A stretch of 52,761 bases of DNA from Sphingomonas sp. ERG5. GTDB taxonomy: Bacteria; Pseudomonadota; Alphaproteobacteria; Sphingomonadales; Sphingomonadaceae. Positions 1-8,699 of the stretch are shown in pieces. A model generated the notes under the pieces. The model saw only the letters and a list, made by a program, of their open reading frames with translations. It was not told the DNA's origin and did no database searches. How positions within the stretch are numbered: the first letter of the stretch is position 1; each line of letters starts with the position of its first letter. The position numbers and the translations under genes were made by a program. The stretch covers positions 1-52,761 of the forward strand of contig NZ_JSXI01000009.1 of NCBI RefSeq assembly GCF_000803065.1, written 5' to 3'.

Positions 1-537
1 CCGCCACCGCCATCACCTCCATCACCGCCGCCGATGGTCGAGCCGGCCTATGCGTCCGAAGACGACGACTATGACGCCTTTGCGCACCGCGCGCCGTTCC
101 GTCCGCGCCGCAATCCGGCGCGGCAATGGACGATGATCGCGATCGCCGCCGGGGTCGCGATGCTGATCGGGGTCGGCGCGCTGTTCTATTCTGACGTATC
201 GGGTATCGCATCATGGCTCGGCATTCCGCTGACGCCGGCGGAAAGCCCGTTGAAGCTGGTCGCCAACAAACCCGATCGCCGTGACCTGGTCAGCGGCAGC
301 CAATTGTTCGCGGTCAGCGGCAAGGTGGTCAACCCGACCGATCAGCGCCAGTCGGTCCCCGATATCCGCGCCGAGCTGCGCGACGCGCAGGAGCGAGTGG
401 TCTATGGCTGGACCATCCGGCCCGAAGTGACGGTGCTGCCACCGCGCGGATCGGTCGAATTCAATAGCGCCAAGCTCGACGTACCGGTCAATTCGAAGAA
501 TCTGGCGCTCAGCTTTGCCGACGAAGCGCCGCGCTGA
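1..537 (+). CDS. C-terminal part of a zinc-ribbon/DUF3426-like membrane protein (5' partial)
   Basis: The frame is open from the first base of the window, so the gene starts upstream; the ATG at 34 is preceded by an in-frame run of proline and serine codons that looks like a linker. A short acidic and arginine-rich stretch is followed by one membrane segment (roughly residues 32-51 counted from position 34) and then a globular region containing the FAVSGKVVNPTDQRQSVPDI type of motif. This arrangement (N-terminal zinc ribbon, Pro-rich linker, one TM helix, C-terminal beta domain) is typical of alphaproteobacterial MJ0042/DUF3426 proteins, but the zinc ribbon itself lies outside the window, so the family call is inferred. 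The last 29 bases overlap the convergent MATE gene. Cellular role unknown. Confidence 0.7.
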   Translation, partial: PPPPSPPSPPPMVEPAYASEDDDYDAFAHRAPFRPRRNPARQWTMIAIAAGVAMLIGVGALFYSDVSGIASWLGIPLTPAESPLKLVANKPDRRDLVSGSQLFAVSGKVVNPTDQRQSVPDIRAELRDAQERVVYGWTIRPEVTVLPPRGSVEFNSAKLDVPVNSKNLALSFADEAPR

Positions 538-1873
538 TCATCCAGAAACGCGCGCCGTGCAATAAAGCCGCCGCGACCATCCCCAGGCCTGAGGCATAGA
601 CCAGCGCCATCGGCCCAAAGCCGTGATGGACCAGCCACCAGCCCGTGCCGCCGGTCACCAGGAAGAAGGCGATAATGCTGTTGACCCCGGCCACCACCTG
701 ATCGCCGAGCGAGCGCAGCGCATAGACGAGCACCACTTGCACGCCGTCGAACAGGATGAACGGCGCCCAGACCGGCAGCATTGCCAGCGCCAGCAGATGC
801 ACGTCGGCGACCGCCGGGAACAGCGCGACCAGCGGGGCGCGGGCGACGACCAGCATCAGCGCCATCAATCCGGTGGCGATTGCCGCTACCGCCACGGCGA
901 TCAGCGTGCGTGGGATCGCTTGCGCCGCATCGCCTTCGCCGACCGCATTGCCGGCTCGCACGCCGGCGGCCGATCCCAGTCCGAGGGCGACGCCGAAGGT
1001 GACGTTGTGAATCGAGAAGACGATCTGAAAGGCATGCGTCGTCACTTCGCCGAGTTGCGTCGATAGGGCGATCAGGATCGAAAAGCCGATCAGCTCCAAT
1101 CCCGAAGCGATTGCCGGCACGATGCCGAACAGCGCCAGTCGCGCCGCGCCTGCCGGTATGCCGCGCCATGCCGCACGCGAGAGGTCATGCACGCCGCGTG
1201 CGGCGGCGCGCGGCAATGTCCACACCGCGCCGATCATCCCGAACGCACCAAAGGCCGACGCCATGGCTGTCGCAGCGGCTGCGCCGACTGCGCCCATCAC
1301 CGGAAAGCCGAGATGTCCGCCCGACATCGCCCAGGCGAACAAGGCATTGAATGGCAGCATGATCAGGTTGATCGTCATCACCCGGCGCGGGCGGCTGACG
1401 CCTTCGAGGAAGAAGCTTGCCGCGACGATCACCATCTGGAACGGATAGGACAGCGCCATGACTTGCACGACGCGTGCCGCGGGGCCGACCAGCATATCGG
1501 CCACCCCCATGCCGGCGAGCATCGGCGCGGCGAACAGACCAAGCAGCAGCGCGCTGACCGATCCGAGCAGCAGCGCCAGCACCAGGCCCTCGCGGAGCAC
1601 CTGGCCGGTGCGCTTCAGGTCGCCGGCGCCATCGGCACGCGAGACGAACACCAGGATGCCCGACAGCCAGGCAAGGCCGGTGACGATCGTGACGAAAGTC
1701 AGCGACCGGCTCGCGCCGAGTGCGGCGACTTCGTCAGTGCTGACCAGGCCGACCACCACGACATCGGTCAGGTGCAGGATCGTCCAGTTCAGGCTGGTCA
1801 GCGCGACCGGCCAGGCCAGCGCCAGGATTCGCCGCGTCTCGGCCGAAATGGTGAAAGGCGCAGGTGTCGGCAT
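509..1873 (-). CDS. MATE family efflux transporter
   Basis: A 454-residue polytopic inner-membrane protein expected to export cationic drugs or metabolites in exchange for Na+ or H+. About twelve hydrophobic segments are visible in two similar halves, starting with ISAETRRILALAWPVALTSLNW, which matches the start of MatE repeats, and the length is normal for the family. The ATG at 1873 was chosen because the open frame upstream of it runs across the tRNA gene and is not protein-like. The gene ends inside the 3' end of the convergent DUF3426-like gene (29-base overlap). The substrate cannot be predicted from sequence. Confidence 0.9.
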   Translation of the reverse strand: MPTPAPFTISAETRRILALAWPVALTSLNWTILHLTDVVVVGLVSTDEVAALGASRSLTFVTIVTGLAWLSGILVFVSRADGAGDLKRTGQVLREGLVLALLLGSVSALLLGLFAAPMLAGMGVADMLVGPAARVVQVMALSYPFQMVIVAASFFLEGVSRPRRVMTINLIMLPFNALFAWAMSGGHLGFPVMGAVGAAAATAMASAFGAFGMIGAVWTLPRAAARGVHDLSRAAWRGIPAGAARLALFGIVPAIASGLELIGFSILIALSTQLGEVTTHAFQIVFSIHNVTFGVALGLGSAAGVRAGNAVGEGDAAQAIPRTLIAVAVAAIATGLMALMLVVARAPLVALFPAVADVHLLALAMLPVWAPFILFDGVQVVLVYALRSLGDQVVAGVNSIIAFFLVTGGTGWWLVHHGFGPMALVYASGLGMVAAALLHGARFWMISAALRRQS

Positions 1874-2010
1874 GGCGGCCCTGCTATAGCGTGCGCGGTG
1901 CCGGGGGAAGGGCGAGCATCCATGATGCGTTCCCCGGTTGCTATCTGTCGAAGTGCTTGCTAGGGGCGCTCCCCTACCAGCTGCCGGGCTTGTCCGGTGG
2001 TGTTTCACGT

Positions 2011-2097
2011 GCGGCCGTGGCGGAACTGGTAGACGCGCAACGTTGAGGTCGTTGTGGGCGAAAGCCCGTGGAAGTTCGAGTCTTCTCGGCCGCACCA
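2011..2097 (+). tRNA. tRNA-Leu (anticodon GAG)
   Basis: The 87-nt gene has a 7-bp acceptor stem (GCGGCCG pairing with CGGCCGC), discriminator A and an encoded CCA at 2095-2097. The anticodon stem CAACG/CGTTG encloses the loop TTGAGGT, giving anticodon GAG. The long variable arm (GGGCGAAAGCCC region) is the class II hallmark of leucine tRNAs, and a T arm with GTTCGAGTC is present. It lies between the MATE gene (opposite strand) and the type III PKS operon. Confidence 0.95.
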
Positions 2098-2478
2098 TTC
2101 ACCATAAAGCTGTGATAAATGGGGAAATTTCGGAATAGGCCGGAATTCTCCCCCTCAGTGCGGGCGCAGCCGGCCGTCAATGGTCGCTTTCGCCGCCTTG
2201 GCGACATCTCCCGATCGTTGCCCGGTCGCGGAGTCGCGACATGATTGATCGCGTCGACACCGCGACATCCTATTCGCATGGCGGGGGCGAAGTTCTTGCC
2301 CGGCTTGATCCGAACAGCCTGGATATGACCAACCCGAACATCCACCCGGGCCGCACCCGATCCTCGCCTGCAAATCCACCATCCGTGATTCATTGCGGCC
2401 GGTGAACCCGCAGCGTACAGTAGCGTTATGCAACTCATGCACGGCGTCTGGCCGCGCTGCTGAAAGCCGCCCCCGCCC
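2098..2478. other. 381-bp intergenic region between tRNA-Leu and the type III PKS operon
   Basis: No gene is supported here. The region holds open frames on the minus strand, but they have shadow-like composition and no recognisable domain. A small inverted repeat GTCGCG-gagt-CGCGAC lies at 2225-2240. The promoter of the downstream PKS operon should lie in this stretch, but no convincing -35/-10 pair stands out. Confidence 0.5.
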
Positions 2479-3558
2479 TTGTCCTTAGCTGTTCCCGTGT
2501 ATCTCAATGCGATCGGCACCACGGTTCCGGGGCACGACATCCATCATGCGTTCATCGCCTGGGCGCGCGACCGGCTGACGGATCCGCGCAGCGCGAAGCT
2601 GTTCGACCGGATGGCAGCTCGCTCGGCGATCGGGCATCGCTGGTCGATCCTGCCGCCGACCGCTGGCGGTGGCTCACCGGTCGCCGCCGATGGTTTCTAT
2701 GCCGATTCGATCCTGCCCGGCACCGCCGCACGGATGGCGATCTATGCCGAGGCGGCCCCGACGCTTGGGATCGCGGCGATCGAGGCGTTGCGCGATCAGG
2801 TCGCACCTGGCGAGATCACCCATTTCGTCGTCGCCAGCTGCACCGGCTTCGTAGCGCCGGGCATCGACCAGATCATCGCGCGACGGATTGGCCTGGCGCC
2901 ATCGGTCGAGCGGCTGCTGATCGGTTTCATGGGCTGCTACGCTGCGGTGGCCGCGTTACGTACTGCACGGCATATCGTCCGCTCCGATCCCGCAGCGCGC
3001 GTGCTGGTGTTGTGCGTGGAGCTTTCCACGCTGCATTTGCAGGACGTGGCCGAGATCGAACCGTTGCTGGCGATGCTCCAGTTCGGCGATGGCGCGGCGG
3101 CGGGACTGGTGACGGCGGAGGCTGGCGGGTTCGTGCTGGGCGATCCGTTCGCCACCACCTTGCCCGATTCGGACGCGCTGATTCGCTGGGACATCACCGA
3201 TCGCGGCTTCGCGATGCATTTGTCGGGCGAAGTCCCGGCGCGAATCGCCGCCGGCCTTGCCGATCCGGCTTTTGCCCAAGCCGCTACCGGCGGTCGCGAC
3301 CCCGCCGAGATCGACGGCTGGGCGGTTCATGCCGGGGGCCGCTCGATCCTCGATGCGGTTGAAGGCGCCCTGCATTTGCCGGAAGAAGCACTGGCGGTAT
3401 CGCGCGGCGTGCTGGCCGACAGCGGCAATATGTCCTCGGCCACCCTGATGTTCGTGCTTGCGCGATTGCTTGCCGGGCCGCCGGTCGCGGACGGTGTCGC
3501 GCTGGCCTTCGGGCCCGGCCTTGCCGCCGAGGGCTTCGGGTTCAGGAGCGCGACATGA
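2479..3558 (+). CDS. Type III polyketide synthase (chalcone/stilbene synthase family)
   Basis: A homodimeric condensing enzyme that extends an acyl-CoA starter with malonyl-CoA and cyclises the product to an alkylpyrone, alkylresorcinol or similar aromatic. Numbered from the TTG at 2479, the catalytic triad is visible: Cys121 in VVASCTGF, His284 in WAVHAGGRS and Asn317 in DSGNMSS. The length of 359 residues fits bacterial members. The start is uncertain: TTG 2479 gives the longest form, but GTG 2497 would give a VYLNAIGTTVP beginning nearer the usual family N-terminus. The stop codon overlaps the start of the methyltransferase gene (ATGA), so the two are translationally coupled. The starter unit and product cannot be deduced. 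Confidence 0.93.
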   Translation: MSLAVPVYLNAIGTTVPGHDIHHAFIAWARDRLTDPRSAKLFDRMAARSAIGHRWSILPPTAGGGSPVAADGFYADSILPGTAARMAIYAEAAPTLGIAAIEALRDQVAPGEITHFVVASCTGFVAPGIDQIIARRIGLAPSVERLLIGFMGCYAAVAALRTARHIVRSDPAARVLVLCVELSTLHLQDVAEIEPLLAMLQFGDGAAAGLVTAEAGGFVLGDPFATTLPDSDALIRWDITDRGFAMHLSGEVPARIAAGLADPAFAQAATGGRDPAEIDGWAVHAGGRSILDAVEGALHLPEEALAVSRGVLADSGNMSSATLMFVLARLLAGPPVADGVALAFGPGLAAEGFGFRSAT

Positions 3559-4241
3559 GCCTCGCAGTCCGTGCCCAGGCCGAGGAGCTGATGGACGCCG
3601 AGGATCTTGACGCCGCCACCTATGCCGATGTCGTCGGCGACCTTGCCCGGGTCAATGTCGTGACGATGGCGGCGCGACCGACGCTTGATTTCCTCCGGCG
3701 CGGCACGAGGGGCATGACGCGCTTCCGCTTGCTCGATGTCGGCTTCGGCGATGGCGACATGCTTCGCCGGATCGCGCGCTGGGCGAAGCGGCGTGGCATT
3801 GCGGCCGAGCTGGTCGGCGTCGACCTCAACCCGCGCAGCGAGCTGGCTGCACGCGCCCATACATCGGCCGATCTGGGCATCCGCTATATCACCGGCGATT
3901 ATGCCGATCATGCTGAAGGCTGGGATTTCGTGATCAGCAGCCTGGTCGCGCATCACATGACGCATGGCCAGCTGGTCGCCTTTCTCCGCTTCATGGAAGC
4001 GAAGGCGGCGCAGGGCTGGCACGTCAACGACCTTCACCGCCATGGTTTCGCGCATTGGGGCTTCCCGATCCTCGCCACCATCGCGCGCTGGCATCCGATC
4101 GTGCGTCATGACGGGCAATTGTCGATCGCGCGGTCTTATCGGCCCGGCGAATGGCTGCCGATTCTTGCCGAAGCCGGCATTGCGGACGCGCGGGTGATGC
4201 GCGTCTTCCCCTTCCGGCTATGCGTCGAACGCCTGCGCTGA
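3555..4241 (+). CDS. Class I SAM-dependent methyltransferase (PKS-associated)
   Basis: A 228-residue Rossmann-fold methyltransferase. SAM-binding motif I is seen as LLDVGFGDGDML (residues 59-70), the acidic residue after strand beta-2 is in LVGVDLNP (Asp90), and the motif IV region is FVISSLVAHH. It starts within the stop codon of the type III PKS and overlaps the next flavoprotein by 22 bases, so it is part of a three-gene operon. PKS-methyltransferase-flavoprotein sets are recurrent in bacteria and commonly O- or C-methylate polyketide phenols or pyrones. Methylation of the PKS product is therefore inferred from context, not from the protein alone. Confidence 0.88.
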   Translation: MSLAVRAQAEELMDAEDLDAATYADVVGDLARVNVVTMAARPTLDFLRRGTRGMTRFRLLDVGFGDGDMLRRIARWAKRRGIAAELVGVDLNPRSELAARAHTSADLGIRYITGDYADHAEGWDFVISSLVAHHMTHGQLVAFLRFMEAKAAQGWHVNDLHRHGFAHWGFPILATIARWHPIVRHDGQLSIARSYRPGEWLPILAEAGIADARVMRVFPFRLCVERLR

Positions 4242-5347
4242 TCGTTGGCGGCGGGCCTGCCGGGGCCAGCGCCGCGATCGTGCTGGCGCGCGCCGGACTG
4301 CCGCACCTGCTGATCGAGCGCAGCCGCGAGACGGGCGACGCCTTGTGCGGTGGGTTCCTGAGCTGGCGGACGCTCGACTCGCTGGCAAGCCTCGGTATCG
4401 ATCCGCAAGCGCTTGGCCCGGCGCGGGTGACGCGTGTGCGGCTATTGGCGGGCGACAAGGTGGTTGAGGCACCGCTTCCCCGGCCCGCTCATGCCGTGTC
4501 GCGGCATCACCTCGACACGCTGCTGCTCGCCCGCGCTGCTGCGGCTGGCGCGGCGATCGAGCGCGGCGTGACGGTGAAGGCGATCGAAAGTCGCGCCGCG
4601 CGACTTGCCGATGGGACGCAAATCGCCGCCGATGCACTGTTCCTGGCCAGCGGCAAGCATGACATTCGCGGTCTTGCCCGCCCCGAATCGGCGCGTGGGG
4701 CCGATCCGACGCTTGGGCTGCGCGTCCGGCTCGGCCCCTCGTCGGCGCTCGACCGGATGATCGGCGATGCGATCGAGCTGCACCTGTTCGACCGCGGCTA
4801 TGCCGGGGTGGTGCTGCAGGAAGACGGTACTGCGAATTTGTGCATGGCGGTGCATCGCTCGCGCCTGACCGAGGCGGGCGGCCCGGATCTCCTGCTTGAC
4901 GCACTCGGGCGCGAGGTGCCGGGACTGGGCGAGCGGCTTGCCTGGCGCGTAAAGGGCCCGGCCGACGCCGTCGCCAATATTCCCTATGGCTGGCGCGCAC
5001 GGCAAGGCGAGGCCGGCCTGTTCCGGCTTGGCGATCAGGCTGGCGTCATTCCGTCACTCGCCGGCGAAGGCATGGGCATTGCCATCGCCAGCGGCATCCG
5101 CGCCGCGACCGGCTATGCAGCGGGCGGCGCATCCGCCGCGACGGCGTTTCAAACGCGGCTCGCGCGCGATCTCGCCCGGCCGATCGGGCTGGCCGGATTG
5201 ATTCGCGATGGAGCTGAATCACCACGTATCGCCCGGGCGGTCTTGCCGATCGCGCGCATCGCCCCAATTATGATCGAGATCGTCGCCCGACTCACCCGGA
5301 TCGGTCATGCTCGCGCCGAACCGCGTTTCACCACAGCCAAAGGTTGA
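4220..5347 (+). CDS. FAD-dependent oxidoreductase (geranylgeranyl reductase-like family)
   Basis: A 375-residue flavoprotein with an N-terminal dinucleotide-binding motif [13 protein letters not shown] (residues 8-20), an [16 protein letters not shown] segment typical of geranylgeranyl reductase/PHBH-like monooxygenases, and a second FAD motif [24 protein letters not shown] near residues 270-293. The ATG at 4220 was chosen because the frame upstream is a shadow of the methyltransferase gene. It overlaps the methyltransferase 3' end by 22 bases. Its likely job is hydroxylation, dehydrogenation or reduction of the methylated polyketide; this is inferred from the operon. msrB follows within a few bases. 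Confidence 0.88.
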   Translation: MRRTPALIVGGGPAGASAAIVLARAGLPHLLIERSRETGDALCGGFLSWRTLDSLASLGIDPQALGPARVTRVRLLAGDKVVEAPLPRPAHAVSRHHLDTLLLARAAAAGAAIERGVTVKAIESRAARLADGTQIAADALFLASGKHDIRGLARPESARGADPTLGLRVRLGPSSALDRMIGDAIELHLFDRGYAGVVLQEDGTANLCMAVHRSRLTEAGGPDLLLDALGREVPGLGERLAWRVKGPADAVANIPYGWRARQGEAGLFRLGDQAGVIPSLAGEGMGIAIASGIRAATGYAAGGASAATAFQTRLARDLARPIGLAGLIRDGAESPRIARAVLPIARIAPIMIEIVARLTRIGHARAEPRFTTAKG

Positions 5348-5351
5348 CCCG

Positions 5352-5753
5352 ATGGATCATCTGACCCTGTCCGAAGGCGAGTGGCGCAAGAAGCTGTCAG
5401 CCGAACAATATCATGTGCTGCGCGAAGCCGGGACCGAGCCAGCCTTTTCGGGACGTTATGATCACAACAAGGCGGACGGGGTGTATCGCTGCGCCGGATG
5501 CGCCATGCCGCTGTTCGACAGCGCGGACAAATATGATTCGGGCTCGGGCTGGCCGAGCTTCACCCGGCCGGCCGCCGCCGGACGCGTCACCGAACATGGC
5601 GATGTCAGCCACGGCATGACTCGCGTCGAGGCACGCTGTTCGAAATGCGACGGACATCTCGGCCATGTCTTCCCCGACGGTCCGCCGCCGACGGGCCTGC
5701 GCTATTGCATCAATTCACTGAGCCTGGACTTCAAGCCGCGCGCCGACGCCTAA
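5352..5753 (+). CDS. msrB: Peptide-methionine (R)-S-oxide reductase MsrB
   Basis: Reduces the R epimer of methionine sulfoxide in oxidised proteins, using thioredoxin. The 133-residue protein has the two zinc-binding CxxC pairs (Cys47/Cys50 in CAGC and Cys96/Cys99 in CSKC), the GSGWPSF signature at 64-70 and the catalytic Cys119 in RYCINSLSL. The ATG at 5352 lies 4 bases after the flavoprotein stop, so it may be carried on the PKS operon transcript although its role is general protein repair. The stop overlaps the stop of the convergent phospholipase D gene by 4 bases. Confidence 0.97.
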   Translation: MDHLTLSEGEWRKKLSAEQYHVLREAGTEPAFSGRYDHNKADGVYRCAGCAMPLFDSADKYDSGSGWPSFTRPAAAGRVTEHGDVSHGMTRVEARCSKCDGHLGHVFPDGPPPTGLRYCINSLSLDFKPRADA

Positions 5754-6928
5754 CGTCCATCGGGGCCGAAATTCAGTCGCCGCGTCACATTATAGTCGAG
5801 CACCGCCATCACGAAATACGCCGCCGCCTGCTTGACCCGCATCCAGGGGCTGGTGCGCGCCTTGTAGAGCGCGGTCGTGATCGCTTCGGATTCGGCGATC
5901 TCTCCATCGACATAGGCGCGGGCATGCGCGGCAAAGGCGGCATCGTCGATGCGTAGCATGATCTCCAGGTTCAGGAACATGCTGCGAATGTCGAAATTCG
6001 CTGATCCGACATAGGTCACATTATCGATCACGAAGAGCTTGGTGTGCAGCTTGGTGGTCAGATATTCGTAGATTCGCACGCGCTTGCGCAACAGTCCGGC
6101 ATAAGTGAAGCGCGACGCCCAGATCGAGGCGCCATGGTCATTCTTCGACGGCAGCACGATGCGTACCTGCCCGCGCTTGCCGATCCGATCGAGCCGGGAG
6201 AGCATCGCCGGATTGGGTGCGAAATAGCCTGCGATCAGGTCGAAACGCGACGCCTCGCGCATGTCGTGCCGTACCGTGCGTGCCCAGGGCGAAAGCTGGC
6301 GAGTGGGTCCGCCGAGCAGCCAGCGCGCCGTGCCGTGCGGCTCGCTCCACACAGTGAGCATGCGGCGCAGGCGGCGCATCGAGGCCTTGGGCTGCTTCGC
6401 CCAGGCCGACAGCGCATCGAAATAGCCCGCGAGGCGAGTCGCCGCCGGCCCCTCGACCAGCAGCCCCAGGTCACGCCAGGCCTGTTCGGCGGGCGTACCG
6501 AAATAGCTGTCCTGAATATTGAACCCGCCGATGATCACCCGCGCCCGCGGGCTCTCGGCATCGGCGAGTGCAAGCTTCTGGTGATTGCGCAGCAGATAGC
6601 GTCGACCCCAGCGCGGCACGAAACGGCATACCATGACGCCGGCTGCATCGAGCGGCGCGAAGAAATGGCGTTGCGCGGCATGTTCGCTGCCAAGGCCATC
6701 GACGATCAGCGATACAGCGACGCCGCGCGCCGCCGCGGCGATCAGCGCGTCGCGCACCCGCGCGCCTGCCGCATCATCGACATAGATGTAATAGAGTACC
6801 CTGAGCGTGTGCCGCGCGCCGTCGATCAGCGCGATCAGCGCTTCGATCCGTCGCGGCCCCGTATCGAGCATCGTCAGCCTGTTGCCATCGACGGTGAAGC
6901 TCGGTTGTTCGGGCGGGTCGATCATCAT
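5750..6928 (-). CDS. Phospholipase D-like protein / cardiolipin synthase family
   Basis: A 392-residue PLD-superfamily enzyme with two HKD motifs: [10 protein letters not shown] (His116, Lys118) and [21 protein letters not shown] (His295, Lys297, Asp302). Paired HKD motifs form one active site for phosphatidyl transfer, as in ClsA/B/C cardiolipin synthases, or for phosphodiester hydrolysis. There are no N-terminal membrane segments like those of ClsA, so it resembles the ClsB/ClsC types; cardiolipin synthesis is likely but not proven. The first HKD is followed by GGFNIQD rather than the usual GSxN. It is divergent from rpoZ. Confidence 0.88.
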   Translation of the reverse strand: MMIDPPEQPSFTVDGNRLTMLDTGPRRIEALIALIDGARHTLRVLYYIYVDDAAGARVRDALIAAAARGVAVSLIVDGLGSEHAAQRHFFAPLDAAGVMVCRFVPRWGRRYLLRNHQKLALADAESPRARVIIGGFNIQDSYFGTPAEQAWRDLGLLVEGPAATRLAGYFDALSAWAKQPKASMRRLRRMLTVWSEPHGTARWLLGGPTRQLSPWARTVRHDMREASRFDLIAGYFAPNPAMLSRLDRIGKRGQVRIVLPSKNDHGASIWASRFTYAGLLRKRVRIYEYLTTKLHTKLFVIDNVTYVGSANFDIRSMFLNLEIMLRIDDAAFAAHARAYVDGEIAESEAITTALYKARTSPWMRVKQAAAYFVMAVLDYNVTRRLNFGPDGR

Positions 6929-6972
6929 ATCGGGTGATGACGGTCCCTTGCGTCGGGAGCAAGCCTGATTCC

Positions 6973-7001
6973 TTGACTCTGCGCTGATGGCACCCTAGAT
7001 C
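6973..7001 (+). promoter_or_regulatory. Sigma-70-type promoter for rpoZ
   Basis: TTGACT at 6973-6978 and TAGATC at 6996-7001 are separated by exactly 17 bases and lie about 45 bases upstream of the rpoZ start codon. An AAGGA ribosome-binding site at about 7030-7034 follows. The assignment rests on match and spacing only. Confidence 0.6.
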
Positions 7002-7044
7002 GCGGCGCTTCACCTTATCGTCGTAAAACGAAGGAAAGCCGTTC

Positions 7045-7389
7045 ATGGCGCGCGTCACTGTCGAAGATTGCGTCGACAAGATTTCCAACCGGTTCGATCT
7101 GGTTCTGTTCGCCGCACAACGTGCGCGCCAGATCTCGGGTGGTGCCGACCTCACGATCGATCGCGATCGCGACAAGAACCCGGTCGTCGCGCTGCGCGAG
7201 ATCGCCGAGGAAACCGTCAAGCCACCGCATCTCGAAGAGGCGGTGATTTCGGGTCTGCAGCGCGTCCAGGTCGATGACGAGGACGAGGCGGATGCCGTCG
7301 GCAGCATCGCGGCATCGGCCGAGGCGCTTCGCCTCACCGCCGCCGCGCCGCCGCGCAACCAGAATCTGGGCGCCGATTACGAGGGCTGA
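7045..7389 (+). CDS. rpoZ: DNA-directed RNA polymerase omega subunit
   Basis: A small RNA polymerase subunit that binds the C-terminal part of beta-prime and helps assembly and (p)ppGpp response. The 114-residue protein starts [34 protein letters not shown], the hallmark omega N-terminus, and continues with [16 protein letters not shown]. The acidic, alanine-rich C-terminal extension is usual for alphaproteobacteria. A ribosome-binding site (AAGGA), a promoter upstream and a strong terminator downstream make it a monocistronic unit. No spoT or recG gene follows it. Confidence 0.98.
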   Translation: MARVTVEDCVDKISNRFDLVLFAAQRARQISGGADLTIDRDRDKNPVVALREIAEETVKPPHLEEAVISGLQRVQVDDEDEADAVGSIAASAEALRLTAAAPPRNQNLGADYEG

Positions 7390-7418
7390 GCCTTCGCGAT
7401 CCGGCTCCACGACCAAAG

Positions 7419-7447
7419 AGCCCGGGATGCGAATCCCGGGCTTTTTT
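7419..7447 (+). terminator. Rho-independent terminator of rpoZ
   Basis: A perfect 10-bp stem (AGCCCGGGAT at 7419-7428 with ATCCCGGGCT at 7433-7442) closes a GCGA loop, and its last T begins a run of six (7442-7447). It starts 29 bases after the rpoZ stop. Confidence 0.95.
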
Positions 7448-7453
7448 GTGCCT

Positions 7454-7565
7454 GGCGCAAAGCCTCCCCGCGCCGCTTGGCGCAAAGCCCCCTCGCGCCG
7501 TTCGGCGCAAAGCCCCCTCGCGCCGTTCGGCGCAAAGCCCCCCGCGCCGTTCGGCGCAAAGCCCG
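7454..7565. repeat. 25-bp tandem repeat, about 4.5 copies
   Basis: The block GGCGCAAAGC recurs at 7454, 7479, 7504, 7529 and 7553, giving periods of 25, 25, 25 and 24 bases. Between blocks runs a C-rich stretch and GCGCCGTTCGGCGC, which can fold into a small hairpin in each later unit. The repeat fills the gap between the rpoZ terminator and the start of the glycosyltransferase gene and is open in the glycosyltransferase frame, but it reads as low-complexity Ala/Pro/Arg sequence and is treated as non-coding here. Confidence 0.9.
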
Positions 7566-7601
7566 ATGACGGATGCGTGCGAAGCCGTTACAGCGGGCGG
7601 C

Positions 7602-8699
7602 ATGAACCGTCCTGCTTTGTCCGTCGTCATTCCCTGCTACAATGAAGAGGCCTGCCTCGACTTGCTTCATGCGCGCGTGTCGGCCGCGGCGCGGGCGGCG
7701 GTGGGTGACGATTACGAACTCGTCTTCATCAATGACGGTTCGAAGGATGCGAGCTGGCCGACGATGCAACGGCTGGCTGCCGCCGATCCGCACCTCGTTG
7801 CGATCAACCTGTCGCGCAATCATGGCCATCAACTCGCGCTGACCGCGGGACTCGATTTGTGCGCCGGTGCGCAGATCCTGATCATCGATGCCGATCTGCA
7901 GGACCCGCCCGAATTGCTGGTCGAGATGCGCGCGACGATGATCGCCCAGGATGCTGACGTGGTCTATGCCGTGCGCCGCAAACGTGAAGGCGAGACGATC
8001 TTCAAGAAACTGACCGCCGCGTTATTCTATCGCATGCTCGACCGGCTGACCGACACGCCGATCCCGCTCGACACCGGCGATTTCCGGCTGATGAGCCGGC
8101 GTGCGCTCGACGCGTTTCTCTCGCTGCCCGAACAGGCGCGCTTCATTCGCGGCATGGTCGCCTGGATCGGCTTTCGCCAGGTGCCCTTCCTCTACGACCG
8201 GGCCGAGCGCCATGCCGGCGAAACCAATTACCCGTTCGGCAAGATGGTCCGGCTCGCCTTCGACGCGGTGACGGGCTTCTCGACCGCACCGCTGCGCTTC
8301 GCCAGCCATGTCGGCCTCGCGCTGACCGGCCTGTCGCTGCTGCTGTTCGTGTATATCGCGATCGGTTTCATCTCGGGCAGCGCGGTGCAGGGCTGGACCT
8401 CGACCATGCTGGTGGTGGTGCTGCTTGGCGCGGTGCAGATGTTCGTGCTTGGCATGATCGGCGAATATCTCGGCAGGCTCTATGTCGAATCGAAACGTCG
8501 CCCGCTCTATCTCGTGTCCGATATCGCCGGACCGGTGCAGGGCACCGCCACGCTAGGCTATCGTGCCGAGCCGCGTGCCGCCGCGCTGCCGCCGGGGCCA
8601 GTCGAGGCTTTGGTCTCGCCGGGTGCCGCCAGCCGCGCGACGCCGGCCAAGCCGCGCGTGCGCAAGCCGCGGGTCAAGTCCGTGGCGACGCGAGAGTGA
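7602..8699 (+). CDS. GT2 glycosyltransferase, GtrB/ArnC (polyprenyl-phosphate sugar synthase) type
   Basis: Probably transfers a sugar from a nucleotide donor to polyprenyl phosphate at the cytoplasmic membrane face. The GT-A domain begins LSVVIPCYNEE, has the DDYELVFINDGSKDAS motif and the DADLQDPPE catalytic motif, and is followed by two C-terminal TM helices (about residues 228-252 and 265-287) as in GtrB and DPM1-like enzymes. An Ala/Pro/Arg-rich tail of about 50 residues is additional. Two starts are possible, ATG 7566 and ATG 7602; the second puts LSVVIP at the normal distance from the N-terminus. A GtrA-like flippase gene lies on the opposite strand nearby. The 3' end overlaps the convergent methyltransferase gene by 26 bases. 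Confidence 0.9.
   Translation: MNRPALSVVIPCYNEEACLDLLHARVSAAARAAVGDDYELVFINDGSKDASWPTMQRLAAADPHLVAINLSRNHGHQLALTAGLDLCAGAQILIIDADLQDPPELLVEMRATMIAQDADVVYAVRRKREGETIFKKLTAALFYRMLDRLTDTPIPLDTGDFRLMSRRALDAFLSLPEQARFIRGMVAWIGFRQVPFLYDRAERHAGETNYPFGKMVRLAFDAVTGFSTAPLRFASHVGLALTGLSLLLFVYIAIGFISGSAVQGWTSTMLVVVLLGAVQMFVLGMIGEYLGRLYVESKRRPLYLVSDIAGPVQGTATLGYRAEPRAAALPPGPVEALVSPGAASRATPAKPRVRKPRVKSVATRE

Noticed and set aside
7454..7565. CRISPR array
   Set aside because: The units are contiguous with no unique spacers and no cas genes nearby; it is a simple tandem repeat.
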